This document shows, one piece after another, positions 23,315-35,265 of a stretch of 64,000 nucleotides of DNA. Position numbers and translations under genes: made by a program. This stretch comes from Latrodectus hesperus (Eukaryota > Arthropoda > Arachnida > Araneae > Theridiidae). Below the pieces are notes generated by a model. That model was given only the letters and a program-made list of their open reading frames with translations, was not told where the DNA came from and made no database searches. The DNA lies in contig CM075856.1 in the NCBI GenBank assembly GCA_037975125.1, positions 2,240,825 to 2,304,824 on the forward strand, in the 5' to 3' direction. Within the stretch, counting starts at the first letter, position 1; each line of letters opens with the position of its first letter.

Positions 23315-23900
23315 CATAGGTTCCCAAAATGGTCCGGGTAGACCCCCAGGGGTCCGTAGGAGACCACACGGGGGTCCACATAGATGTGAAAAGAAAATAG
23401 GGGTCCACAAGTTGTAAGTGGGGGTCCACGAAAAGTTTTCTGGTTTTCATATTAAAGAACAAACATTTTGGCTTGGATTTACCTATCAACGTAGGCAACT
23501 AGCATCATTCACTAGGTAGGTACTCAAAAATATTCGAGATTCAGTTCAAACACAGAATTGAATAGAACAATAGATAATAGTACAAGAGTGTACACCACAT
23601 GTCGAGACTTGCAAAGTGCCATCCGTGAGCTGTCTCATTAAAAATATGACTATTTTTTATTGTTGATTTTTTGTCAATCGTTGATTGTTTGTTATAATAA
23701 ATGTTTATAGTTTTGTATTACTGCAAGTATTATTGTAATAAATAGGGCACAAGAATGTGCTACTTTTTTTCTCTTCTTAACATCCCCAATTTAGGGTGAT
23801 ATTTCTCAGGAGTTTTTGAGAATACAGTAGAAATGCAGCATCAGGGGGGTCTACCGAAAATAGTAAAACTTTGAAAGTGGTCCAGGAGAAAAAAAGTTTG
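23315..23900. mobile_element. Non-autonomous hAT-like element with 8-bp target duplication
   Basis: TTCTAATG flanks both sides (23307-23314 and 23901-23908). The left end reads CATAGGTTCCCAAAATGGTC followed by AGACCCCCAGGGGTCC; the right end in reverse begins CAAACTTTTTTTCTCCTGG. The CAgGGGTTCCCAA start and GGGGTCCACG-rich subterminal repeats are typical of hAT elements (family knowledge). The 586-bp interior has no transposase. Confidence 0.8.
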
Positions 23901-23987
23901 TTCTAATGCTTGGAAGGTAGCAGACTCGATGCTTGATCCAACGGAAAACCGTCATGGTAAAAGAGAGTCTATGACTATTAAAACTAC

Positions 23988-24090
23988 TGCAAATTTAATG
24001 TCCCTTCACTATTGTGGCGTAGCGAAGAAAGGAAATTGCCTGCTTCGGTGACGGCCTCGTCTCTTGACTATAATTAAAATTATGATGTTG
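23988..24090 (+). mobile_element. SINE-A fragment
   Basis: AATGTCCCTTCACTATTGTG followed by GGAAATTGCCTGCTTCGGTG and AAAATTATGATG aligns with the middle of SINE-A at 15428-15823. The ends are lost. Confidence 0.55.
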
Positions 24091-24218
24091 TTGCGGTCTT
24101 TCTCGGTAAAAGTAGGTAGCCTGAAACGTATTGCAATAATCTAATTTAAATTTGAATTTATAGGAAGTAATTGCATTCATCATTCCCCCACAATTTTATG
24201 GTTGTTTGTAAATGCTGA

Positions 24219-24470
24219 GGCACAGATGCCGTCAGCATACCAAATTCTGAGTTTGGAGATTTTTTTGGCAGATTTTCCTCTTTATCTGGCAACCTGGTTT
24301 GTATTACGTTATAGAGATAGAGACCTATAAGAATGGTGTAGAAAATTCTATTTTGGCATCCTTGGTATTTACGTCATCGTGAGACGTCACAATATGTCAT
24401 TTTGGCAACATTTTTTCGTCGCCGAAAAAAATTCAAACTTTGGAATGCTGGATTATACGGGATCCGTGCC
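24219..24470. mobile_element. 252-bp MITE, copy 2
   Basis: Begins GGCACAGATGCCGTCAGCAT and ends GGATTATACGGGATCCGTGCC; it is collinear with the copy at 6621-6883 over its whole length. The flanks AATGCTGA and AATGTTAG are similar but not identical, so the target duplication has decayed. No coding sequence. Confidence 0.75.
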
Positions 24471-24478
24471 AATGTTAG

Positions 24479-25648
24479 ATAGTCAAGTTCCTCTTTTTGA
24501 TAATAAAATGTTTGTTTGCTTATTACATTTAGTTACATCTATTTGTTAAGCTAAAAGCAGTCAACCAACTCGGTCTTATTATTTGAAAGTAGTTTAAGAA
24601 TTAGTAGTTAAAACCTGATTTGGCACATTTTGCCCAAATTTCCGCACCATACAAGAGGATGGATACTAGACACTACTAAATCTGAACGTATATATGCTCT
24701 TTCAAAATGAATAACTTTGGCGGGATAAGGTATTGAACTTGCAAAATTTCTCATAAAAAGCGGTTGTTTTCCTCACTAGGATATTGCGGCGCCATAATCC
24801 CTATTTTACAAAATCTTCACATGAAAGAGTGAATATACAAATAACAAAATAAAACAGTTAACTGTAAAGTATTAATAAATAATCGTGAAAAAATTTGTAT
24901 TCAGAACGAAGCTGATAATCTGGTGAAACTTTTCGCAAGTTTCATTTTAAAGTATGTTTTTAAAACACTTTTGCTTTCCGTCTAGTAGTCCTCCAACATA
25001 TTTAAGGGTGATAAATTTTAAAGAAATCCTTTCAGAAGTACTTTTCATTGTCACCTTCACTTTGTGAAAAGGAAAACTTGGAAATTTTTAAGGCACTCAC
25101 CATGAAAAATGCTCATGTAGAAATCAGAAACGCAAACTAATCTCCTGAATGACTGGAACTCAAACATTGTTCTCCGAAGATTTTTGAATCATAGTATCCC
25201 AAACCAAATATTCTATACTGAAGTCCTAATAATGAACTTGAATATATGACGTTAGGTTTCCTTTTCTGGGAGGACTTTTCATTGACGATGAAATTATTTA
25301 TATGTCATCAATAAAGAAAGCTGGAAAACCATCAAATATCCACCTTATAAGAAATGAAGTGTCTATTTCCCGATATTCAGTAGTGGCCGATATCAAGACC
25401 AGGACCTTTTACTCCAAACATACTGGACCTACCATTTATAGCTATTCAAATTCCGCTAAAATAATTTATTCCACTTTAGGTTAACTTGCATAAAACTTTA
25501 ACAGACCATATATATCTATCAAGCTCATTACTGTGACTTAGGGTGCTTAACCCTGCGATTTTTATCTGTCCAAATGGTGAGGTACATTGCTTAGGTACTT
25601 AGAAGTTACACTAGTAAAACTTAAATCAGATATAAAATTAAAATTATA
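24479..25648. other. Non-genic sequence
   Basis: No gene or element recognised. Confidence 0.5.
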
Positions 25649-26258
25649 CAGGGTGTCCCATACATTCGTAAACACTAAAAATTAAAAGTAGAAATGGTTG
25701 GAATATATGAATGCGTTTGGCGACAAACTGATTAACACGAAGGGGAAAGGTTTTTGTCAGGGATAAAATTTTTAGTTCAAAGTTTTATGGATAAAAAGAG
25801 CTTCAGACATTGAAGTTTAGGGTTAAAACCTACATTTAGTATCATTAAACAAATGTTTACAAGCATATCACAGTAGTAATTGTTCAACGTGTCTACCAAC
25901 ATGCACATTTACACTTTTCAACCTAGTGAGAACACTGTTAACTGGGGCATATAACATATTTGAATGAATGCAGAGATTTTGTGGTGAATGGTGTCCTTTA
26001 ACTCCGCTAAAGAATATGGCCCATGACCAAAAATCAACTAGTATCAGGTCCAAAGTGTGACGGGGGTCATTCACTTTTACTATAACGACAGATTACCACC
26101 CACAAATGTACTTACCAGAAATTATTTCACGGAAGATGCAATGGGAAGCGGTGCTCCACTCTATACGAATGTTACTGTGTGAAGGAGGTTACCCTCCAAT
26201 TAGCCCATTACCACTTTCATCTGTAGCATTTTTTAGCAGAGTTCTGCACTAATTGAAC
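25649..26258 (-). pseudogene. Tc1/mariner-type element, 3' part, cut by the assembly gap
   Basis: The outer end reads TA then CAGGGTGTCCCATACATTCG, a terminal sequence common in DUF4817-type transposons. On the - strand at 25868-26074 the C-terminus ends GRHVEQLL, matching the G.HVEHLL ending of these transposases, with WSWAIFFSGVKGHHS upstream resembling the W.WGYLK region. The other end is lost in the run of N. Internal frame shifts are likely. Confidence 0.6.
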
Positions 26259-26758
26259 NNNNNNNNNNNNNNNNNNNNNNNNNNNNNNNNNNNNNNNNNN
26301 NNNNNNNNNNNNNNNNNNNNNNNNNNNNNNNNNNNNNNNNNNNNNNNNNNNNNNNNNNNNNNNNNNNNNNNNNNNNNNNNNNNNNNNNNNNNNNNNNNNN
26401 NNNNNNNNNNNNNNNNNNNNNNNNNNNNNNNNNNNNNNNNNNNNNNNNNNNNNNNNNNNNNNNNNNNNNNNNNNNNNNNNNNNNNNNNNNNNNNNNNNNN
26501 NNNNNNNNNNNNNNNNNNNNNNNNNNNNNNNNNNNNNNNNNNNNNNNNNNNNNNNNNNNNNNNNNNNNNNNNNNNNNNNNNNNNNNNNNNNNNNNNNNNN
26601 NNNNNNNNNNNNNNNNNNNNNNNNNNNNNNNNNNNNNNNNNNNNNNNNNNNNNNNNNNNNNNNNNNNNNNNNNNNNNNNNNNNNNNNNNNNNNNNNNNNN
26701 NNNNNNNNNNNNNNNNNNNNNNNNNNNNNNNNNNNNNNNNNNNNNNNNNNNNNNNNNN
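26259..26758. other. Assembly gap, 500 N
   Basis: Exactly 500 unknown bases, a conventional scaffold gap size, so the true length is unknown. It interrupts the transposon at 25649. Any apparent reading frames across it are meaningless. Confidence 0.98.
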
Positions 26759-29700
26759 CTATGACCATTGAAATCTGCAGTAAAGAAAAAGGAAAGCGTT
26801 TTATTCATCACTAGGTTTCAAATACCTATCATGCAGTACAATGTAGATCAGATATACTTCATGATTCAAATCTTTTATATGGAAAATTTTGCTACGAAAA
26901 CCACTACAATTACATCAAATTAAAAATGCCATCAACAACAATTGTTATTAGATGGCTTTTTGTATTTCTTTCATTTTATCTTTTGAAACAGACTGAGAAA
27001 TATTGAGTGAGTCCATTCACACCTCTTATTCATACCAAAATATATCAACTGCTCTTCTGGAGTTATTTTCATGACATTTTTATTTTTTAAATTTTGCAAT
27101 ATCTGCTTTAGATTTATTAGGAATTGATGTTGTATAATTCACATTGTACTATTGGTATTTGTAACCATTGAAACGGATTTAGAGCAGGAAATGTAAAAAG
27201 TGGTATGGATACTGGTAAACCACATCTGTCTTCTGAATGATTGTTTATTTTATGTTCCATTTGTGTAAAGCAGAAGAATAGGAAACTACATCTTATGTTG
27301 TTCTATTTCTCATCATTTATCTTGTCTCCGAGAAGTATTCCAGTATTTAAAGTACCTAAAAGTATTATATATAGAAATTCATGAAAGGATTTTACAACTT
27401 TTAAAACCTGCTTTTATGGATTTTTGTACTACTAGTATATCAACGACATACCAGTGGTACCAAAATTTGGTATGACAGTACTTTCTCTCTTAAGGATAGA
27501 ATGAAATTTATAAAATATAAGAAATATAAATTATAGATGCATTTGATAAAAATTGTAGATTTTTTTCCTTGATAATTCTTCAACAAAATGATATTAATTA
27601 TCATGAAAAGTTAAAACACGTGTTCGCTGCCTCATCGAGTCCATCATACAACATGCAGCATAAACCTCTTGGTAACTTCTGAAGAATACTGCTCCTATAA
27701 CATTCATGAAGTCAAGGTTTGAAAGAATACCAGAAGATATTTAAAGTTTTATGAAATGATATATTTCAAGTGCGAATGATTCCAAATTATTTAAATTAAT
27801 GATTACTGAAGCTTACGATTGCGAGTCAACTTGTACTAAAAGATCAATAGATCGCAATTTCATGGTATTTTTATGTTAAAAACAAATAATGTTAAAAGAT
27901 GTGGTGCTAAGACCCAGATAGTGAACTTTATCCTGTGAACGTCTTACGGACATTCAGAGCATCCATCTTTGATCTTCGGACATGTTGGACTTATTTTGGA
28001 TGTCCCCAGGATGTCATTTGAGGAAGTGCTCGAAGTCGTCCCAGTAAAGATATTCTGAGTACGTTCTTTAAGGAGCTCATTTGGACAACCTGTCTACTAA
28101 TGTCCTAAAAAGATTTTTTACATACATTTCGGAACAATTCTGAAAAGGGTTTTGAGTTTTTTCAAAGCTAAAATGAAATCCAGTGTCATATTTTGTTCAA
28201 AAATTTATTTTATTTAGTACTATATTGTTTTTGATAATTACAAATGTGAAAAGTTTATATACTTCCTATTACATAAATTTAAAAAGTGATTTTCAAGAAC
28301 TTCAAGGACTATGTTGGCAAAGTACTTAGTGGATATTCTGTAGATTATTAAATGAAAAATATTATATTGAGAAATAATGTATATTTTTTATATATAAATT
28401 TCTTATAAATGATGGAAAACGATATTTTTTCATATTTCAAATTATTTTTCCATCTCACTTACTGTCTACTATTAAGTTTCCTTGATTTCATCTTGAGATA
28501 CCCACTTTTAATGAAGTTTTAAAATTTAACTTTTTCTTTTATAAATTTCAATGATATTACGAAATATATTTTTGCCAAAATTATATGAATATACCAGTGA
28601 TGACTTACAATCACTGGGTTCGTTTAAAATAAACAAATGAAAAATTATATTTTGTTATGTTTCAAATTATTTTTCGTTTTATTTCACTCACCAGCATACT
28701 ATTATATTTATGGTTTGTGCTTGAAATAACTGTGCATTTTAAATAAAAATTTCAAATGAATATTTTAGGTATACTTCAGTTATCCAAATATGTTTTTGTC
28801 TTAGGCATGCGAATGTATTAAGGTGTGTGATTTTCGTTCACCTCTTTATTATAATTTTTTATTTGTGTATTTCTATAGTCCAATAAAAGCTATTTTTTAT
28901 TGGAAAATATAATAAACAATGCTTCAAAAATAGAAACATTTAATTTTAAGCACTTTATAGAAAATATGCAACATTTCTATACTTAGATGATAAAATTTCT
29001 GAAATCCAATAAATAAAAATAATTAATTCGTTTTCTCAGAAATTTCGATTATATATAAAAATACCAGAAAATTTATCTTAAACTTTTCGCTTTGTTTTTT
29101 TTAAATAAATAAATGTGTCGACGTATTTAATGAAACAATGCTAATTGAAATTACCTTACTTTTATGTTCTTTACCATTTTACTGTTTCTTTCTTATTTCT
29201 AAAAATCTCAGACAGCAAAAAATATTATTTTATCAATCAAAATCTTGCTGTTTTTTGAAGTGGACTTTAATAACATATTAAGCTGATAACATGTCTTTTT
29301 AAGAGTGTGTAAAGATTAAAATCCTCTTCAAATGATATCTATAGTTTCGCTTGCAAATCCTATTTTCAAGTTAATTTTGATAACTTTATTTAGCTTTGGA
29401 GCTTTATTTTATCATTGGTATAAAAGATGGTGTAATTTAATATATTAAACTTCCAGTGATCTTAAAAAGAAAACATTTTTAGTATGTCTTGAGTGATAAA
29501 ATATACAAACGATATAATATCCAAACATATATGTCTGAGATTAAAAATAAGTTATTTGAAAAAAACTATTTCTTAAAGCTTATGGAAATTCGTCAAAATA
29601 ATTTATGTTTACTTGAAGATTCGATGTTAAGTTTTACAACAGTTAAAATCTTTCAATTGGATGCAGATGATTCTCCAATAAATACCTTGATATTCTTACG

Positions 29701-30257
29701 TAGGGGCAAGACAATTGCAGAATATCTAAAGTAGCTGAAAAGGCATATTATAAACTTTTTAAAGAGACAAAACTCACTGCCCAAAAAAGGGAGTTGTTAT
29801 ATTTTATTTTAATTTAAAATTGAAAACATACTCTGAAGATTAGGTAAACAAAATAAAAGTGAAGTTAAAATTCAAAATGAGGGTAATATTGGTGATAATT
29901 TTTACTTTTTATTCTTTATTGCTTTAAAATCAAAATCTATATTTAAGGTGTTTTGTGGCTACATCGTGCTTTTTGAAAAAGAATGCTAATTCATTCAGTC
30001 TCTACGGATTAAAATGGATTTCGAGCAAAGCACTATTAAATTGAAGGCTAGAACACTGTGTTAAATTTTTAATAATTCAAGTGCCCATGATTCTGTTCAT
30101 TATACAAATATCAACACATAATTAACACATGTAAACACTAATGATTCTATTATTATAAAAATGATCAGGCGTAACTCATTTTAGTTGAAAACTTTCAATT
30201 CATTTACATCACAAACTCATCTTTTGTTTATTATTTCCTCCCTAGGTATCCATCATT
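26759..30257. other. Long non-genic AT-rich stretch
   Basis: No gene recognised. About 27905-28120 is a GC-richer patch with recurring GGACATT/GGATGTCC words. At about 28420-28500 and 28640-28720 two segments share TTTCAAATTATTTTTC and a nearby CTACTATTA/ATACTATTA, suggesting a diverged tandem duplication. The 81-codon frame at 29489-29734 has no signature. Confidence 0.5.
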
Positions 30258-30259
30258 TG

Positions 30260-31713
30260 CACTCATGTCCATAAAATAAGGATAATTCAGAATCACACAA
30301 AAATTGAACTCTAAAATAAAAATCTTGAAGATTATCAAATTACAAGAAACCATCAGATTGCATTGATAGTACGTCACAATGACGAGAGTGTAAGAGAGGG
30401 GTATATAAGGAATGGTTGCAAAGAAGTAAAATTGTTCACAAGTGCTTTAACAATCTTTCAGTGCAATAACCGCATAGATATGACCTAAAGAAAGCATTTG
30501 AATGATGTTTTACGTAATAGAATCATGGGCCGTCTGGAATGTGGACGTACCCAGCTGGAAATATCCGAGGAAATCGCCCTGAGTGTCCTCTCCAGGCTTT
30601 GGCAAGATTATGGTAATGTGAATAGACGTTACAGCACAGGTCATCCTCGAGTTACAATGCCGAATAAGGACCGGTTTTTGGCAGTTACTGCCAAAAGAAA
30701 CAGACGGAGCAAACATCAGACCTGTCTCATCAGCTCTCTTTAGCTACCGGTACCACAGTTTCCAGGCAGACCGTGTACAGACTCTTAGGGCAACTTGGTC
30801 TATATCCTCGTTGGCCTGTCAGATGTGTTTCACTTACCGTTACTTACTGTCGCCTGCAGTAAGCCTGGAGTAGAGGGCATGCATTGTGGGCACCGCAACA
30901 GTGGTTTTGTGGGAAGTTTTCCGACAATCCAGGTTTAGCTTTAAATGTAATTCTCCCCTGACTTTCATATGGAGAGGGACAGGTATCCGTTACGACCAAG
31001 AGAACACCATTGAACGATACCGTTACGGTGGTGCAGGATTGCTCGTTTGGAGAGGAATTATTCTGGGTTCTAGAACTAACTTGCATGTTCAGAATATAAC
31101 CATGACAGGCCACATCTATCGGGATGCCATTCTGGAACAAAATGTAAGCTTTTTTCGGAGTGCCATGAGTGCAGAATTTCTATTTACAGTTGACAAGGCA
31201 TCCTCACTGTGCAAAAATCGTAGACGAATACCTTCAGTCAGAGGATATCATCCATATGGACTAGCCAGCATTCTCAACCGATTTGAATCCAATAGAGCAT
31301 GTGTGGGACATGTTTGGCCTACAAATTGCAGCCCGTAAACCACCTCCCACATGTCTACCGGAATTTCAGAGAGCATTTCTTAATGAGTGTAATATTCCTC
31401 AAGATCAGATGGATAATTTGATACTCATCATGCCTATGCGTTGTACGGTCTGTATTGCATCGTCTGGGGGCACACTATGTATTAACCATCATACCAACCA
31501 TGTTATATTGGTTTTTGTTAAGAGGTTCTTTTTTTAAAATTTGTTCCAGGGAGTAAAACTTGCAATTTTTATTATTGATGTTAAACATATAGCATCTTTT
31601 TTGCTCTTTACCTTTTGTTCAATAAAAAGACTTTACAAAAAAATTACATTTGTTTTACTTCTGTATCTTTCTTTTTCTAAACTTGCATTATCCTTAATTT
31701 ATGGACACCAGTG
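30260..31713 (+). mobile_element. Tc1-like transposon, complete but inactive
   Basis: The left end CACTCATGTCCATAAAATAA and the reverse complement of the right end CACTGGTGTCCATAAATTAA match over about 30 bases with a shared AGGATAAT.CA continuation. TA follows on the right (31714-31715); on the left the expected TA has become TG. The length of 1454 bp is normal for Tc1-like elements carrying one transposase gene. Confidence 0.85.
30498..31500 (+). pseudogene. Tc1-like transposase with frameshifts
   Basis: The N-terminal helix-turn-helix reads MGRLECGRTQLEISEEIALS followed by SRLWQDYGNVNRR and TGHPRVT. The middle reads FIWRGTGIRYDQEN and ERYRYGGAGLLVW. The C-terminus reads LNPIEHVWDMFGLQIAARKP. 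A single-base loss right after the first catalytic Asp (TTTTCCGAC near 30925) shifts the frame; the DNARPH region near 31193 is also shifted, and a TAG at about 31261 replaces the Trp codon of the MDWPA motif. The third catalytic residue (Glu of NPIE) is still encoded. No functional protein is possible. Confidence 0.85.
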
Positions 31714-31715
31714 TA

Positions 31716-32878
31716 ATTATTAGAATAGTAACAACATGCAGTGCATTATTATAATTTCTGAAATCCTTCGTATAAGTAAAAAAAAGAAAAAAAAACTTGA
31801 AGGTATCTTAGAGATATTCTGAATGATAAATACGAGAACACGTCATTGGAAATAATCTGAAATCAAAATACGTTTTTAAAAATGCTGATTCCTATATATT
31901 TCCAATAGGATTTGCTGCTTTCGGGAAAATTGTAAATGAAAATGTGTTGATTTCGTACAGTCAAGAGAAATTCATGGAATGAACACCACGAGTGCAAATT
32001 TTTTCTCAAGACAGAAAATATATCTGACAAGTGGTGTCAATCATATATGGGATTGCGTAGTTCCCTAAAATTTCAAAATTTAAAATATTCCCTGATTTAA
32101 ACATATTTATAATGGAATACCTCCAGAATTATTATACTGCTTTTAATGAAAATCAATTGTGAACATAATTTGATTTAATATCAAAGTATAATCATTCGGT
32201 ATATAAAATACCTACTCAATCTTTGTATCATCAATCAATAGAATCTTTGTAGTAAGAATATGTAAAACAATAATCATAGGAGTGAGAATATATGAAATAT
32301 AGTCACAGAATCTATAAAAAGCACTAGGTTTTCCAAATATACAGACTGGTCATTCCGTTATTTCATACTGTAAATAAGGCAACTTATAAATAATTGTGGC
32401 AGTTGATCTCATTTGTATAATTAGAATATTTCAGGTTCTTAGTAGCTCTCGAAGAGTGTTTATGAATTGCGGTTTATTTTCTCAGATTGAATGTCTCAAA
32501 TATCGAGACTTCAAATTCTCAAATGGAGGCAATTTCAGAATTTAAGGTTTCGAGATCTGTGCTGAAATTCATGAGGTATTTATGTTCATATGTTGTTATC
32601 CATGAAAATAAAATCAGATTTTATTGTATTTCTAAAGACGTACACTAGAGTTATTCTGATGTTATATACACAAATTCATTTGGAGTATTTCTTTGCCTAA
32701 AAGGTCTCTGAATGCGTTTTAATGATATCAATGATCAAAACTCTTTGTCAAAAAAATTACAATAAAGTAAAAAGGGCGGAAACAATTTAAAATAATAATT
32801 CCATTGTAACAATTATAATATTACATATAGTTCTTTTATTTTTGTAATGATTTCAAGAATCCTACCACAACGAGATTT
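31716..32878. other. Non-genic AT-rich sequence
   Basis: Nothing recognised. Confidence 0.5.
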
Positions 32879-32887
32879 TAAAGGATT

Positions 32888-33207
32888 TTTTTTTCCAATC
32901 GCGGGTACAAACTTTGGTGACTAACCCTGTTGTGCCACAACATGGCCAGAAACTGCCACTCATTTGTCGTTACCCAGCGGGCACCTGTGAACCAAGTCAC
33001 GGAGGCGAGTAGCTTTACCCGCGCCATACCACCACAAACTCGTTTATAGGGTGGGTCCCATTTATACACCATCACAGAAGAAAGGAGAGAGAAACACAGA
33101 GAGAACAGAGAAGGGAATAAACACCCATGCCCGAACCGGGATTCGAACCCGGGACCATCAGCTCAGGAGTCAGGAACGCTAACCACTCAGCCATCGGTCG
33201 GCTCTTG
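32888..33207 (-). mobile_element. SINE-C, tRNA-derived, with 9-bp target duplication
   Basis: TAAAGGATT occurs at 32879-32887 and 33208-33216. In reverse complement the head is tRNA-like: GATGGCTGAGTGGTTAGCG (A box), a CTGACTCCTGAGCT anticodon-region remnant, then GGTCCCGGGTTCGAATCCCG (intact B box). A body of about 230 bases follows, ending in an A-rich run. It differs from SINE-A and SINE-B in having no CAA tail. Confidence 0.88.
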
Positions 33208-33216
33208 TAAAGGATT

Positions 33217-35263
33217 ATATAAAATAGAATTTTGCTTACTTTTTCCGTGGAAAGTAACTTTACCGGGCCAGGTATATTTTATGCAAAAGCCATGATCTAT
33301 CTCTACCCCGTCACCACCACAATCCCAAGCTGATATTCAAAACACGTTCTCTTCAAGTTCTTTAACAGTATTCTCTGATTTAATTTAATTCATGAATGAG
33401 GTCAATTTACATTTAACGATATATTTATTAAAGATCTTTGACTAGAACTCCAAAAAATGCCATTCCCTATGGAGAAGCTATTTAAACCAACTTCTTACTT
33501 TCATGCTGTAGAAAAGAAATAAGAATAACTAACTTAATCATTCCCTACTGTAATTAAAATTTTCTGTTTAATAATAAAAAGTAGAATATTCAATTAATGT
33601 TTCTCTTAAATGAAAATGAATAATAAAGTAATTACATTGTTAAGTTTCTAAAAACTAACTCCGTTCACAACGAAATAATATGCCGTTTCATTTTCTCTCT
33701 CATCTGAAGTCATACAGTCCCAAATTAACAAGGTGGTCTTTAGCACTGCTAAGGTTAAACTATAAAATAATTTAACAACCTGATATTTTCCATCTTTTAG
33801 CAGATGCTCTATCCAGATTAGAGAAAGATGAGTTTCTTGTACCTAATTTTTTAATGTTTATTGTGTTTTCAAATTTTTATGTATAATTGAAAGTACGTAA
33901 TATATGTATGTAAACGATCAGGTGAGTTTAATGTTTTGTCTTTAATAAGTTTTTTTTTTTTTTTTTTTGGGCAAGCGTCAAATCATGTAAATTGTTTACT
34001 AATTTCAGCTTTTATATGTGATTAACTAATAATATTTTTTTAAATTTTGTCTGAGTTCCTGCAAGCAAGTATTGCTATATCAAGACTTTTTAAGTAAAAC
34101 AAGCTTCCGTAGAAGCAAGTTTTATTTTTGGCGGCGGCTTGCGTAGGTGCGCCAGTCGGTCTCACAAGGAAAAGCGTGGGCGAAGAGGAGACGAACGGTG
34201 GGTTGTTGTGATGATTAAGAGTTACGGAAGTCCCGCTCCCTGGGTGAAAAAATAAATATATGTATTTTTCTAAAGATACGTATCTAAAATTTATGTTTGT
34301 GTTAGTAATAATGTTCGTGTATGTTAATATGAAATAAATGTGTCGTGAAAAACGAAGGTATTTTATATTAGTGAACTATCCTTATAGCGACATGTTCATG
34401 ACAACATCACATTAGAAGGGTGCAGCTCAAAAACATAACGAGAACCACGCCGCGTTATGTTATAGATGGTCAAAACTAAATTTGGTTTGTTACTGTATAA
34501 ACTTTCTACCTGAATACTTATTTCTCTGAGATGTATAGTTTATAAAGGATCCTAATCATCGCACGCGGAAAGTGAGTATCGAGTCCATAACCTGTTGAAC
34601 TGAATTCTGATCATTTTGACGAGTTTCGTAATCAAGTAGGTGTGGAATGAAATATTTTCAGATCAGGTTTGTGACTCAACTGTCGTTTTTTGCACATAGA
34701 ATCTAGAGTTTAAAATGAACACCAAATAACGTCAAATATCAACCCTTAAAATAGGATTCGAACCTTCAAACTGTTGAAAAATTTTCAGTTATAACATTAA
34801 ATTCAAAAATATACTTTACTTAAATTAAAACGGTTTTATGACTTTATCGACAACTTTTATATTTATATATATGTATTTAAGAAATACATGGAAAGCTGTA
34901 TACAAAAAACTGTTAATGACAATACTGAATACTTAGAAGGAAATTATTTATTTTGTTCATGGAATCACATGAAAGAATTTTCGGTATATTTCGCCAGTGA
35001 AATGGTAGAAATGTGATAAAATTGCAAAATGATTCTACCGACCAAATCAAACTACAATATAATGTCATTTTTAACACACATCTTATTTTTAAATTCTTTA
35101 CATTTTTCAAAAAGTTTTAACAACATCAGAATGCTTATGCCAAGGTAAAATATGTGTTACAGCTAACAGTTTCTAGTTACTTTATCTGTATTTTGTTTGA
35201 TGTTTGTATTCTGTCAATGTTAAATATGACAGTTTAGCGAAATTTCATTTTAACTTTCAAATT
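33217..35263. other. Non-genic sequence
   Basis: A poly(T) tract at about 33951-33968. A GC-rich patch at 34130-34250 and another at about 34390-34470, which contains AACATAACG...CGTTATGTT complementary arms, could be degraded mobile-element pieces. No gene recognised. Confidence 0.45.
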
Positions 35264-35265
35264 TA

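Noticed and set aside
26217..26811. Long open frames on both strands
   Set aside because: They consist of translated N from the 500-base gap.
29489..29734. 81-codon frame on the + strand
   Set aside because: No domain, splice or promoter context; length is within chance for this composition.
32878..33075. 65-codon frame on the - strand
   Set aside because: It lies wholly within the SINE-C body and has no protein similarity I recognise.
33120..33207. tRNA gene on the - strand
   Set aside because: A and B boxes are good, but the acceptor stem pairs imperfectly and the sequence runs into a 230-bp body with a target duplication, so it is the head of a SINE.
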